NCBI GenBank assembly: GCA_023053575.1
Contig: JAKZAP010000014.1
Span: 17,634,938 to 17,698,937, forward strand
DNA: 64,000 nt
Source of the DNA: Branchinecta lynchi
Taxonomy: Eukaryota; Arthropoda; Branchiopoda; Anostraca; Branchinectidae
Reading direction: 5' to 3'
The stretch's first letter is position 1. Each line of letters opens with the position of its first letter. The notes beneath the pieces were generated by a model. The model was not told the DNA's origin, made no database searches, and was given only the letters and a program-made list of their open reading frames with translations. This document shows positions 43,004-52,016 of the stretch, one piece after another. The position numbers were made by a program, and so were the translations under genes.

Positions 43004-43265
43004 AAGTTCGAATTGATCTCCAAGACTGCCCTAAAAAAATCTCACAAGCTATTCCAGCAGAGCCAAGAAAAGGAACTGGCTGCAGCTAAAAAAGAGGCTG
43101 AAGATGCAGAAAGGAGATCGAAAAACATGGAGGAAGCTAAGAAAATCACTATTGAAGAAGATAAAAGTCTTCCTGAAGCAACAAGCGTTAAAATTAGGGA
43201 CTGCACAGAATACAGAACCAAGAGGGTGAAGATTTATGGATGGGTCCATCGTCTGCGCAAACAAG
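43004..43265 (+). CDS. NARS1: Asparaginyl-tRNA synthetase, exon 3
   Basis: The translation begins KFELISKTALKKSHKLFQQS and continues through a charged, alanine-rich helix (KELAAAKKEAEDAERR). Next come AKKITIEEDKSLPEATSVKI and RVKIYGWVHRLRKQG. The helical linker joins the N-terminal extension to the OB-fold anticodon-binding domain, which starts at VKIRDC. The acceptor is CTTTGCAG|AAG in phase 0, matching exon 2. The donor CAAG|GTTTGT leaves one base, completed to GGC (Gly) by exon 4. It has 87 codons plus one base. Confidence 0.95.
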
Positions 43266-44556
43266 GTTTGTGAAACCCTACAGGGTAGATAGGATTTTTC
43301 AATGATATTATTTTACACTTAGCCAAACCCTCCAGAATCTTCTAGAACCGTCACAGATCCAGCGAAGCTATACATTTGTGGGATCCGAGAACGTAAGTGG
43401 AGGGATGCCTATGACATCACAAAAGTTGTCCGTCTGTCCGTCCGTCTGTTGGCACGATAACTCTCGGAGGGGTTGTGATATTTTGTTCAAATGTGGCACG
43501 AATGACACGATGACTCTTCGGGTTAAAGTACAGGTCAAGCTCGAAGATGGGCTCTGTAGCCCTATATTTAGGGGTGGGGCCGGGGGAGGGGTTTCTGACT
43601 CAGGGACGACAAAAAATAATTTTTAAAAGCTAATGAGATGGTCGAGTTAGGGTCAAGCAAATATGCTGAATCCGAATATGAAAATTATTTTCTTGCCGGA
43701 CAAGTAGTTCATTCGGAACCCGGCAAAAACCGGAAATTAGTCAAAGTTGTATCTGAAGTTGATTAGATGTTCGATTCAGTGGTAGGAACACATGCTGAGT
43801 TTGAATGTGAAAATTATTTTCACATCGGACAAGTAGTTCGCGCTGAATCCGGAAATTTAGCATGGAATTAAACATGTGAGGAGACATGCTGTTGCAAGTT
43901 TCGAACATACAAATGATAAACATAAAGTGTATGCGATCAGTGTAGTTATCTTTAACGTCCCAACCGGCATTTACTGGGTCGAAAAGTTAGAATGCATCCG
44001 ACAACTATCTGGTAACAATTGAACAAAATTTGTTGACAAATTTATGACCATTGACCATTTTGTTTCTATCTATACACCCACGGTGGATGGAGACTTCGCT
44101 CGCGCGTATACGCGCAAAGTTAATTGGGTTTATTAGAAGACTGTTTAGAATTAGAAAGACTGTATTCTTTGGGTATTGGATTGTCGGGGGCGGGGTGGAG
44201 GGGGTCAAAGGGTTTATATTTGTTGTTCAAATTCGTAGAAGGGTCACTTGCAAAGTACAGGCCAAGTCTGTAGATGGGTCCTTTAGCCCTATATTTCCAG
44301 GCAGAGGAGGGGGTTTCGAATTAGCGGTAAAAAACAACTGTTTTATAAGGTAATGAGATATTCGTTTAAGAGGTAAGGAGGCTCACTGAGTTTTCTTTCC
44401 AGACAAATAATTCTCCAGGATAGAAATTTGGTTGAAGCTCAAAGTTGTTTCAGAAGTCGATTAGGTTCAAGGTTCAAGGTTTAATTTACACTTCTGTATA
44501 AAATCAAAATAAATAGGGTCAAGCCGGGGACACAAGGTCGATTGAACACGCTGAGA

Positions 44557-44960
44557 GATTCAGTACCGGGATTAGGAGACATGCTGAGTCGAATTTTGAA
44601 CTATTTCCTTGACGAATAAGCTGGCAGAATTTGCAAAAACCTGTTAATTTGGATTGACAGGTTCGGCTCTCAGCGTCAGTAGGTCAATAATTCTCCAGGA
44701 ATTCAGCCCAAACTAGAAATTTGGTTGAAGCTCAAAGGTGTTTCAGAAGTCGATTAGAGATTCAGTATCGGGATAAGGAGACATGCTGAATCGAATTTTG
44801 AACTATTTCCTTGACGAATAAGCTGGCAAAATTTGCAAAAACCTGTTAATTTGGATTGAAAGGTTCGGCTCTCAGCGTCACTGGATCTTTTGCTCTGCAT
44901 GCATTTCGCCGGGAATGCTGCTAATATACGAGGAATTTGGTAAAAAAACAACAAAAAACA
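44557..44960. repeat. 201-bp tandem duplication within family A
   Basis: GAGATTCAGTA(C/T)CGGGAT, TTTGAACTATTTCCTTGACG, AATAAGCTGGCA and GGTTCGGCTCTCAGCGTCA occur twice, about 201 bp apart, with few differences. This shows ongoing unit amplification in the family. Confidence 0.75.
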
Positions 44961-45206
44961 CAATTCTAAAAGACCTTTTTGAAGTTGATTAGATATGAGA
45001 TATTCGACTAAACATGCTTGTTGAATCCGTATCTGAACTTCGTTTCCTCATTTGATTAGTTGTTTGGCCGTAAGCAAAAAAACTTCAAGACATTAACATT
45101 TGTTTTTGGAGGCTATATATTCAAGCGGTTAATTATAGGTAAATAGCAAAAATGTTAAAGGGGTCTAGCGAACACTAAGAAATGTACAAGATTTGATTGT
45201 CTGGAT

Positions 45207-45300
45207 TGTCGAGGACCCTTGACAAGAAGGGCCGAAATATCGCTGATGAAGAATCGTAGCTGACGTATCCGTTGTACACATTATTTGAATATCGATTGTC
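45207..45300 (-). repeat. Family C single arm
   Basis: GTCGAGGACCCTTGACAAGA, AGGGCCGAAATATCGCTGAT, GAAGAATCGTAGCTGACGTA and TCCGTTG form one arm only, with no partner nearby. Confidence 0.75.
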
Positions 45301-45439
45301 TGTATCAAGAAGTCTGATAAACATTACATTTTTGGGATCCCATAGGAACCTTTGGTCTTGTTAACTTTGGCCGTTTACCTGTTCACCATTCCATTAGCTT
45401 AATTCTCACTGGTGATGAACGTCTTTAGTGTTTGTTTTT

Positions 45440-45592
45440 GTTAGTGTTTTTTTTTATATTTAAGCAATTTTACTCCACTTATTTTATATTTCTACAGTTT
45501 CACTCCACTTATTTTGCATTTCTTCAATTTTACTCTACTTATTTTATATTTCTTTAATTTTACTCCGTTTATTTTATATTTCTACAATCATA
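45440..45592. repeat. 31-bp minisatellite
   Basis: Four to five copies of (AATTTTACTCCACTTATTTT)(ATATTTCTAC) with small changes. Non-coding. Confidence 0.75.
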
Positions 45593-45789
45593 GAAATCAT
45601 TCATTCAAATTCGCATGTTCACTAATCCTCAGCAGTAAAGCCGTGTTTTTGTACCGGCCACACACCGGTCGTGCAGTCTACGACAGCTGCAAAACCAGGT
45701 ATTGAATAAAACTATATACGCTGTTCTGAATGCGGGGTACGTTGAAAGAAATATAGGAGGACTAGCAGAAAGAGTTAATCTTTTTTTCC

Positions 45790-46290
45790 TTCTTGCCTTA
45801 CCTTAGAATATGGCCACGCAATAACAAGGCCCTTCTATATCAAGGATGTTATCGCCATTGAGCAAGTTCAAAGAAGAGCAACAGAAACAGTGCCAGCCAT
45901 TCGCCGTCTGCCTTATGAAAACCGGCTTCAGAAACTACGATTACCCAGTTTATCTTACAGATTTCTTCGAGGTGATTTAATCGAGACTTTTAAAATTTGC
46001 CATAGTTATTATGATAACATTAGGCCTGATGATGTCTTCACCTTCAACCATAACGGTCTCAGAGGCCACAACTTGAAACTGAGTGGTAAGAAGTTCCGAA
46101 AAGACATGGAAAATGGAGCTTTAGAAACCGAATAGTAGAATGTCGGAATAATCTCCCAGAAAGTGTTGTAAATGCCGAAAATATCAACCAATTCAAAGCA
46201 GGTGTCGACTACCACCTGGCTGAAATTCAATTTAGTGTGTAAAGTGTCCCGAGAAATTTATAGAGGCGAAAGCCTTATTATTGCAATTAT
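45790..46290 (+). pseudogene. LINE reverse transcriptase C-terminus and 3' end
   Basis: The frame reads GHAITRPFYIKDVIAIEQVQ then RRATETVPAIRRLPYENRLQ, LRLPSLSYRFLRGDLIETFK and DDVFTFNHNGLRGHNLKLSG. This is the region following the RT thumb in CR1/L2/Jockey-type LINEs (LPSLSYRRLRGDLI...). A frameshift near 46130 moves it to NRIVECRNNLPESVVNAENI and NQFKAG. The 3' UTR has GAGGCGAAAGCCTTATTATT. It is 5'-truncated. Two more fragments of the same family lie at 38471-38782 and 49048-49270, all within NARS1 introns. Confidence 0.85.
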
Positions 46291-46639
46291 ATTATTATTA
46301 GAGTCTCCTGTGCCACCAGAAGGCCCCGGGGCACCCACTACCCAGGGTATCCACGAATAGGCGCCAGTCTTCTGTCTAGTGGACTGCCCAGGACATCCTC
46401 CCGATCGGGTTGCAGACGTGCATGTATTTTTGCAAGGTCCCTCTGGCTAGTGCGGTGGGTCGTGTTTCTCAGTCTTTCCCATGGCAGCCGTTTTAAGTGG
46501 GAATATGGCTACCAGAATGGGGTTTTGGTTACCATGCAAAGGGCGTGGCCTATCACCATTTGCTGGTCCTAATCACGTTGATAATAATTGATGCGCAAGT
46601 GAGACGGCGAACCTCTAGGTTTGACTCCCCATTTCTCTC

Positions 46640-46780
46640 TGTTCACTTACAGTGAAGAAATCACAGCCACGTCATAATATAGTGGGTTGCGTTTTGACGG
46701 TGGGTTGCATTTTCACTTAAAGTGAAGAATTAACAGCGGCGGCCACGTCATAATTTAGTGGGTTGTGTTTTGACGCCCAT
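46640..46780. repeat. ~74-bp duplication before NARS1 exon 4
   Basis: CACTTACAGTGAAGAAATCA ... CCACGTCATAATATAGTGGG ... GTTTTGACGG is repeated as CACTTAAAGTGAAGAATTAA ... CCACGTCATAATTTAGTGGG ... GTTTTGACGC. Confidence 0.7.
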
Positions 46781-46820
46781 CAACAGTCCAAAGGGTGTTT
46801 CACACAGTTATATTTTGTAG

Positions 46821-47002
46821 GCAAAAGGCTTATGTTCATTGTTCTACGAGACGGCACAGGTTTTCTTCAGTGTGTCTTGAATGATCTTCTCTGCCAGACG
46901 TATGATGCCGTGACACTAACTACTGAAGCAACCGTACAACTCTTTGGAACCCTCAAGGAGGTCCCACCCTCACAGACTGCCCCAGGCAACCATGAATTGC
47001 AT
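46821..47002 (+). CDS. NARS1: Asparaginyl-tRNA synthetase, exon 4
   Basis: The translation, [20 protein letters not shown] then [30 protein letters not shown] and APGNHELH, is the core of the OB-fold that recognises the tRNA-Asn anticodon. [10 protein letters not shown] and PGNHEL are conserved in AsnRS/AspRS. The acceptor is ATATTTTGTAG|GC and the donor CAT|GTAAGT. Phases fit exon 3 (one base carried over) and the exon ends on a codon boundary. Relatives continue from HEL directly into a CDFWEL/VDYWEL-type segment, which is not found in this exon. Confidence 0.95.
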
Positions 47003-47992
47003 GTAAGTGCCAGATGAATTCAGATTGATGCGGGGACCCTGAAACCAGAGGTGTCGTTTCGCTGAAACGTACAGGGTGCAATAGCGTCGTCCTGTGCCCC
47101 CTTCGCATACTCCCCTCTTAAGATCAATTACGAACTGCCGCCAGATGCGCTGGAGAAACAATAACAATACACGTGAGATCATGGTATAAGTTATCTGAAA
47201 GGAGAATAAGTGATTAGGCCTTCGGTTCGTAGCGAATCGCGAATTAGCCCCGTGGAGTAGTTAACCAGCAGTCAGTACTGAAGTCGGAAGCCAGAATTGA
47301 CAGACTTGAGGAAGTTCAACAGAACATAGTTGGGTAGGGTATAAATAGAGGCAGGGGCATTTTAAACAGTTTTACACATAGCTAGGCCTAAGGGGAATTG
47401 AAAATAGCCAAACAAACCTGGATAAACGTACACCAAGAAGTAACATGTCATTGTTTACTTTATGCTAGCGCATCTAGCGGCTATAAAAGAACTAATCTGG
47501 CAGGAGTCTTACGAAGGGCGTATTCTTTGACGTAAATCTTACATACGTGAGACCGAACATACTTAGGGGATGAACACTATGTGAATGGAACGTAAACAGT
47601 ATTTTCACGAAGACTTGTGTAGAAATATTATGTATCAATATATACGGTATTCGATTTTGCGCCTCGTCAGCTAGGTTTTACAGTGGTTTTTGTGGGTAGC
47701 TCTGGGCCCTCTTGGAACGCCAGGGGGGCGGCTGCCCCCCTCTAAATGACGCACCTGCCTAAACCTGGTTCCCGTCCTCATCCAAAAACTGCAGGAAGCC
47801 TATTCCAGGGATCTTTTCCACTTCCCACATAAACTTACCGTCTAGAATCAGACATTTTCTTTGATTGGTTACTCCAGTTGTCCTGTAAGGCCAGTTGTTT
47901 TCCATAACGCATTTCGTCCTAAGTCCTCTTTCCGTGTCCCAGACATTTTTTAATGCTCATCACGCAAATAGAAGTGTTTGCTAGACACTGAG
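47003..47992 (+). other. NARS1 intron 4, 5' part
   Basis: No gene or clear repeat recognised. If a microexon encoding the missing WEL-type segment exists it should lie in this intron (47003-49298); I did not find a convincing one. Confidence 0.4.
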
Positions 47993-47999
47993 CGTGTTC

Positions 48000-48285
48000 C
48001 ACACCCTTCTAACAATAATAACTATTAGTTACTATTTTTGTTCCAACCTCGTAAAATGTTACTACTCTGATGGTTCCAACCTTCTCGAAATAGTAACTAT
48101 TTGCTTACTATGCTCGGGAGAGTAGTAAGTGATGTAACTATGTATCTCGGTATCGTGATTGGTCGGATTCGCCCCTGGCATGATATTCTGCTGGAAAATG
48201 AAAATTCGTTCCAGCCGTGACGGCCAAAAGCCAGGATTCGTGACGTCATGCGTGGTAACTATGCTAAGTAGGGTGGAACACGCTC
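48000..48285 (+). mobile_element. Family D MITE in NARS1 intron 4
   Basis: The ends are GAGCGTGTTCCACACCCTTC and AGGGTGGAACACGCTC. The interior shares ATGCTCGGGAGAGTAGTAAG, GTGATTGGTCGGATTCGCCC and TGACGTCATGCGTGGTAACT with other copies. Unlike the other three copies it lacks TTT on both sides. Confidence 0.85.
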
Positions 48286-48794
48286 AGTAGAGCCGTAAGT
48301 TCAAACTCGCGGAAACTTCGTTTCGTATGTTTTGGCAGTATTTTTGAAAGCCTGAAAGATTTCGTCTTTCAGTAAATAGAACATCAGTTTTACGCCATTC
48401 CTATGCTGTAACTAGAGGGATGCTCACTTTCTTGTCTATCCGCTTAATAAACCGCTTATTTGTTATTTAGACTTGAATTTACTGGTATAATTTAGATTTT
48501 CGGCCCAATTTAGAGCCCCAAATTTGAAAATCACTTCCGAGAGTTGTCTGTCAAATTCCCGGAAAACCTTACTGGTCGCTGAAACAGATTTGTTGGCTGC
48601 GTAAACGATCTCAGGAACAATCTTTTCGAGCCACAGCCTCTTTGTGGGACCGCAGAAAAATGCCTCTCTGTAGTGTCCGATAGTGAAATGAACGTTGCTG
48701 GTATTGTAGAACGAAAGCTGTCAGAAGCTAGAAATCATTGAAACTGTTATAATGTCGGAAGTTTCATAAAATTTGCACACGGATGCGCAGTTTC

Positions 48795-48905
48795 AACAGA
48801 AACTAGGTTTACGTTGCCTGGACAACGTGAAGTATTGCAACAACCTTTGCTGTAGATTTAACGCTCATGTTGTTAATTCCTCGAAATTTTTTAAAATGAT
48901 ATTAG
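48795..48905 (+). repeat. Two-copy interspersed repeat (partner at 22365-22490)
   Basis: TTTACGTTGCCTGGACAACG then TGAAG...GCAACAACCTTTG and CTCGAAATTTTTTAAAATGA match the copy at 22365. Confidence 0.55.
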
Positions 48906-49047
48906 TGAAGGACTGTGTCTGAAAAAGGGACTCAGGTAGTAAGGATTATAGTAACGTAAAGTAGTCATACTTGTCATAATCAGTTCTGCGTCCAGCTTGC
49001 CCCCACCATCAGTCTTCACCTTCTCGCAAAGGATCAGGAATCTTTGA

Positions 49048-49270
49048 GGGCATGAATGATTATCCACAAGGACGTTTTTAAGTGGGGTTTTGGCAACAGA
49101 ATTGTTGATCCTTGGAACAGCCTTACCGAAGATGCGGTTAATGCTGAATCGATCAATAGTTCAAGTGCATTGTTGATGAGATTTTTTACTCTGATCAGTT
49201 CGACTACTCAAAATTTCTTAGAGTTATTTAGAGGCGAAAGCCTTTTCTCTTGCTTTTTGCTTTTTGAATT
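49048..49270 (+). pseudogene. LINE 3' end fragment in NARS1 intron 4
   Basis: The frame reads HKDVFKWGFGNRIVDPWNSL then TEDAVNAESINS, homologous to the extreme C-terminus NRIVECRNNLPESVVNAENI at 46130-46200. It is followed by the shared 3' motif TTTAGAGGCGAAAGCC. It ends only about 28 bp before NARS1 exon 5, so the retrotransposon end lies next to, and may overlap, the branch point region. Confidence 0.75.
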
Positions 49271-49298
49271 TTCAACCGATGTCTGAATTTGTAGGTAG

Positions 49299-49412
49299 AT
49301 TATTGGAAGCTCGGAGGAGTGCCCACCCGGAGGTGCTGATTGCATTTTGAACGAAGAAGCTCACATCGACGTCCAGTTGGATCAGAGGCACATCATGATC
49401 CGTGGTGAAAAT
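49299..49412 (+). CDS. NARS1: Asparaginyl-tRNA synthetase, exon 5 (5' boundary uncertain)
   Basis: The frame reads IIGSSEECPPGGADCILNEE then AHIDVQLDQRHIMIRGEN, the segment linking the OB-fold to the catalytic domain (GGAD..NEE..VQL..RH..IRGEN is conserved). The donor is AAT|GTAAGT. With the acceptor at GTAGGTAG|ATT the exon is 38 codons in phase 0, agreeing with exon 4. About six conserved residues are then missing from the protein. The alternative acceptor, GTAG|GTAGATTATTGG (49295), would supply VDYWKL, exactly the expected segment, but in a frame one base out from the rest. Either a real one-base frameshift or a sequence error lies in the 49295-49320 stretch, or the segment comes from an unseen microexon. 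Confidence 0.85.
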
Positions 49413-50335
49413 GTAAGTGTCTCGTTTACCGCCCTGGTAACCTCGTGAGTGTTTCGAAGCCTCTGCGCTATGATATTGCTCGGAGGCATCTTCAATACTT
49501 GGAAGAGATGCTCGGGTTAGATTTCTTCTTGGGTAAACCTATGATCGGAACTGGCGGTTAGCCGGTCTCATTCGAGCTGTCTCAACTTGAGTCCAACGGC
49601 ATAGAGTAGATGCTCCTTATCAGTTGAAATTCCCAAAATTTAGAAAATTGTTGCATCGATCTTTCCGTTATTTTTTTTTTTTTTTATGATAGTGTCATGA
49701 TAGTGGAAATGGCAACAGAAGCAAACTTGATGTGATCTAGGATTTCTATTTCTGTCGTTGTCCAGGTTGCAAAATTTGCAGTTCAGTGTAAAGTCAGATT
49801 TGTTCCCCCGTAATATTAGTGCAGATCAGTCATAACATCATTAAAAAAAACAAAAGAAAACGTCAAGACATTGAAGGCCCTTATTCGTTGTCGTATTCAA
49901 CCTTTCTGAGATGCGTTCTATGCCACAGTAATCTGTGCATAGATCTGCTCGCTCACCTTGCGTTTCATGCACATTTTCTAGAATGGACACATTTTATGTT
50001 ACGGGTGTTCTTATACTGGAACAGGACCCACAGTGTTGGTACCTATGTTTTTTGTCAAGGTCCATTTCTAGTTAATTTCCCAGCATCTTTAGTGTTAAAT
50101 ACTTGCCCGCATAGTGTACATTACAAGCGCATAGAAATCTAACGGGGGGTAGGGAAGATGTTTGACAATTCAAAACGAATACGTCAGCTACATTTTATTA
50201 GAGCTATATTTCGTCCCTTCTTGGCAATGGTCCTCTTTAGGCCCAAGCCGCTCAAGCTGAAAAAATCTGAAGGAATATCTAGTAAGGAAGAAAATGGTCT
50301 CATAATTATATATATATTGTGTTTGTTTTTCTTAG
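49413..50335 (+). other. NARS1 intron 5
   Basis: Contains a T-tract (49671-49685), a 107-codon frame (49819-50142) with no domain, and a family C-like arm at 50160-50250. Nothing else recognised. Confidence 0.45.
50160..50260 (+). repeat. Family C-like arm in intron 5
   Basis: CAAAACGAATACGTCAGCTA, CATTTTATTAGAGCTATATTTCG and CCCTTCTTGGCAATGGTCCT, followed by GCTCAAGCTGAAA. It is a subfamily distinct from the main C type but close to 51262-51365. Confidence 0.65.
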
Positions 50336-50484
50336 ACTTCCAAAGTCCTGAAGATCCGATCAGTCATCACCCAGGCAATGAGAGAGCACTTTTTCTCTCG
50401 AGGGTATTTCGAAGTTGCGCCACCCACACTAGTCCAAACCCAAGTCGAAGGTGGATCCACACTCTTCAAGCTTAACTATTTCGG
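50336..50484 (+). CDS. NARS1: Asparaginyl-tRNA synthetase, exon 6 (motif 1)
   Basis: The frame reads [20 protein letters not shown] then [20 protein letters not shown] and [20 protein letters not shown] with the helix before it is class II motif 1, which forms the dimer interface. [10 protein letters not shown] begins the asparagine-binding pocket region. The acceptor is TTTTTCTTAG|ACT (phase 0). The donor TTCGG|GTAAGT leaves two bases completed by exon 7. It has 49 codons plus two bases. Confidence 0.96.
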
Positions 50485-50729
50485 GTAAGTTTTGGTGCTA
50501 ATGATTATATTTTTTCTCCGCACTCCATCTAGGAAGAAGATTTTTTAAACCCGATTAATCCCTTTTCTTTTCTTCTTTTAAATGTTTATTTTTTGATCTC
50601 GTGCATTTACTACATTATTGAAAGCTCGGTGTATTTTTTCCTTTATTTTGTCTATACTGCACTATTTCCTCTCCTTAAGTGCGTCAATAAAATCATCATC
50701 GTCATTTTTATTTATACCACACGTCAAAA

Positions 50730-50795
50730 AAGAAAAAGTGGTGTATGTTATATATATATAAAAATATATATATATAAAGAAAAATATATATATTG
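50730..50795. repeat. AT-rich microsatellite
   Basis: TATATATA/AAAATATATA tracts in NARS1 intron 6. The frame through it is an artefact. Confidence 0.75.
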
Positions 50796-51261
50796 GATTG
50801 CATATGCAAAGCTGGGGAAGAAGAAAACATGGACCACTTTCTAAATCCATGCCAGGAGCTTTCGGAGTTAAGGGGATCTTTTTTAAGGGGATTGCCTTGC
50901 TTCTTCCGGATATCCTGAATAGCATTTCGGAAAGGGTTGTAACAGAGGTGTGCGAATATATTGACGGAGCGCTGAAGCTAAGAGTGACTAAGCTTAGTAG
51001 CGAGGCTTCATAGCCGTAGGAAAATATTGTTGTTGTTTTCTTTGGTAGTGTGTCTTATTGTTTTGTTATGTATATGTCCCCTGGGCTTTTAATTACACTG
51101 ATTGTTATTATTATTATGGATAGAAAATAAATTTGACAGCGTATTGATTGGAAGCGTGGGCTTCCAGGATGTTAAGGAACTGGTTTTTATTCTTTCCTTT
51201 GTGTCATCACCTTAAGCTTTTTGTACTGATAAATTTGCTCAAAGGCAGTGACAAACAAATT

Positions 51262-51365
51262 GATAGTTTAAAACGGATACGTCAGCTAAATTTTATTGGC
51301 GCTATATTCTCCGGCCTTCTTGGCAAAGGTCCTCTTCAGGCTCAAAACCGCTCAAGTTGGAAAAG
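51262..51365 (+). repeat. Family C-like arm in intron 6
   Basis: TTAAAACGGATACGTCAGCT, AAATTTTATTGGCGCTATATT, GGCCTTCTTGGCAAAGGTCC and TCTTCAGGCTCAAAACCGCT. Same subfamily and orientation as 50160-50260. Confidence 0.65.
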
Positions 51366-51743
51366 CGAACTTAATCAACCAAATTAAAAACTCTTCTCCA
51401 TGTTCCTAGTTACCTTCAGGAATCCTGTAGTCCCGTTATTTCTCCCAAAATTTGTATCCCCATTATTTGAACCTCCCGATCTCAGTTTCCTCTCTGCCTA
51501 GCTAAGTGCGGAAGGGATATAATTTGCATTTGTGCAACCGGTCTTTCTTTTAGTCTCCTTTATGCTACATTGCTGGGTAGTCGGGTGGTCAGATCTTGTC
51601 TGGTAATTTGTCACAAAACATTAAACCACACTGTATGTGTATAAGACGAGAAATTAAGCTAACCCTCCCTTTACTATCTTATTTTTTGGTTTTAATATGT
51701 TTAACCGATGAGCTGTTAACCGATATATTTTGTCCGTTTTAAG

Positions 51744-51872
51744 GGAAGAAGCCTATCTCACACAGAGCTCGCAACTTTATCTTGAGACTGCAATTCCTGC
51801 CCTAGGTGACGTGTTTTGCATCGCACAAAGCTACCGCGCCGAACAGTCACGAACTCGGAGACATCTAGCTGA
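51744..51872 (+). CDS. NARS1: Asparaginyl-tRNA synthetase, exon 7 (motif 2)
   Basis: The frame reads [20 protein letters not shown] then [20 protein letters not shown] and [20 protein letters not shown] with the following LAEYTHVE is class II motif 2; its arginine contacts ATP and the tRNA acceptor end. The acceptor is GTTTTAAG|G and the donor CTGA|GTAAGT. One base completes the Gly codon from exon 6 and two bases pass to exon 8, giving E-Y. All phases agree. Confidence 0.97.
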
Positions 51873-52016
51873 GTAAGTAGGAATTTTTTTTCCGAATAGC
51901 GAGTTCTTACAGGGAGAACGAACAGAGCCTCTTCGGAAACCTTAGCCTTTGTGCTCCCACTGATACTTTCCGCACTCTGTTTCGGAATGAACTCTTTTCA
52001 ACACAAAGCCTGGTCC

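Larger units (their letters stand above)
43376..45361 (-). mobile_element. Family A element, minus, enlarged, in intron 3
   Basis: It begins GTGGGATCCGAGAACGTAAG, TGGAGGGATGCCTATGACAT and ends TTTTTGGGATCCCATAGGAA then CCTTTGGTCTTGTT. It is nearly twice the usual length because of diverged units at 43990-44960, including a 201-bp duplication (GGAGACATGCTGA.TCGAATT at 44576 and 44777), and a single family C arm at 45207-45300. Confidence 0.72.

Noticed and set aside
29909..48285. Family D as PIF/Harbinger because of a 3-bp duplication
   Set aside because: Three copies have TTT and one has none, and Harbinger duplications are normally TWA; the evidence is too weak to name the superfamily.
49819..50142. 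107-codon frame in NARS1 intron 5
   Set aside because: No homology signal, lies between well-defined exons, and the composition is typical of AT-rich intron.
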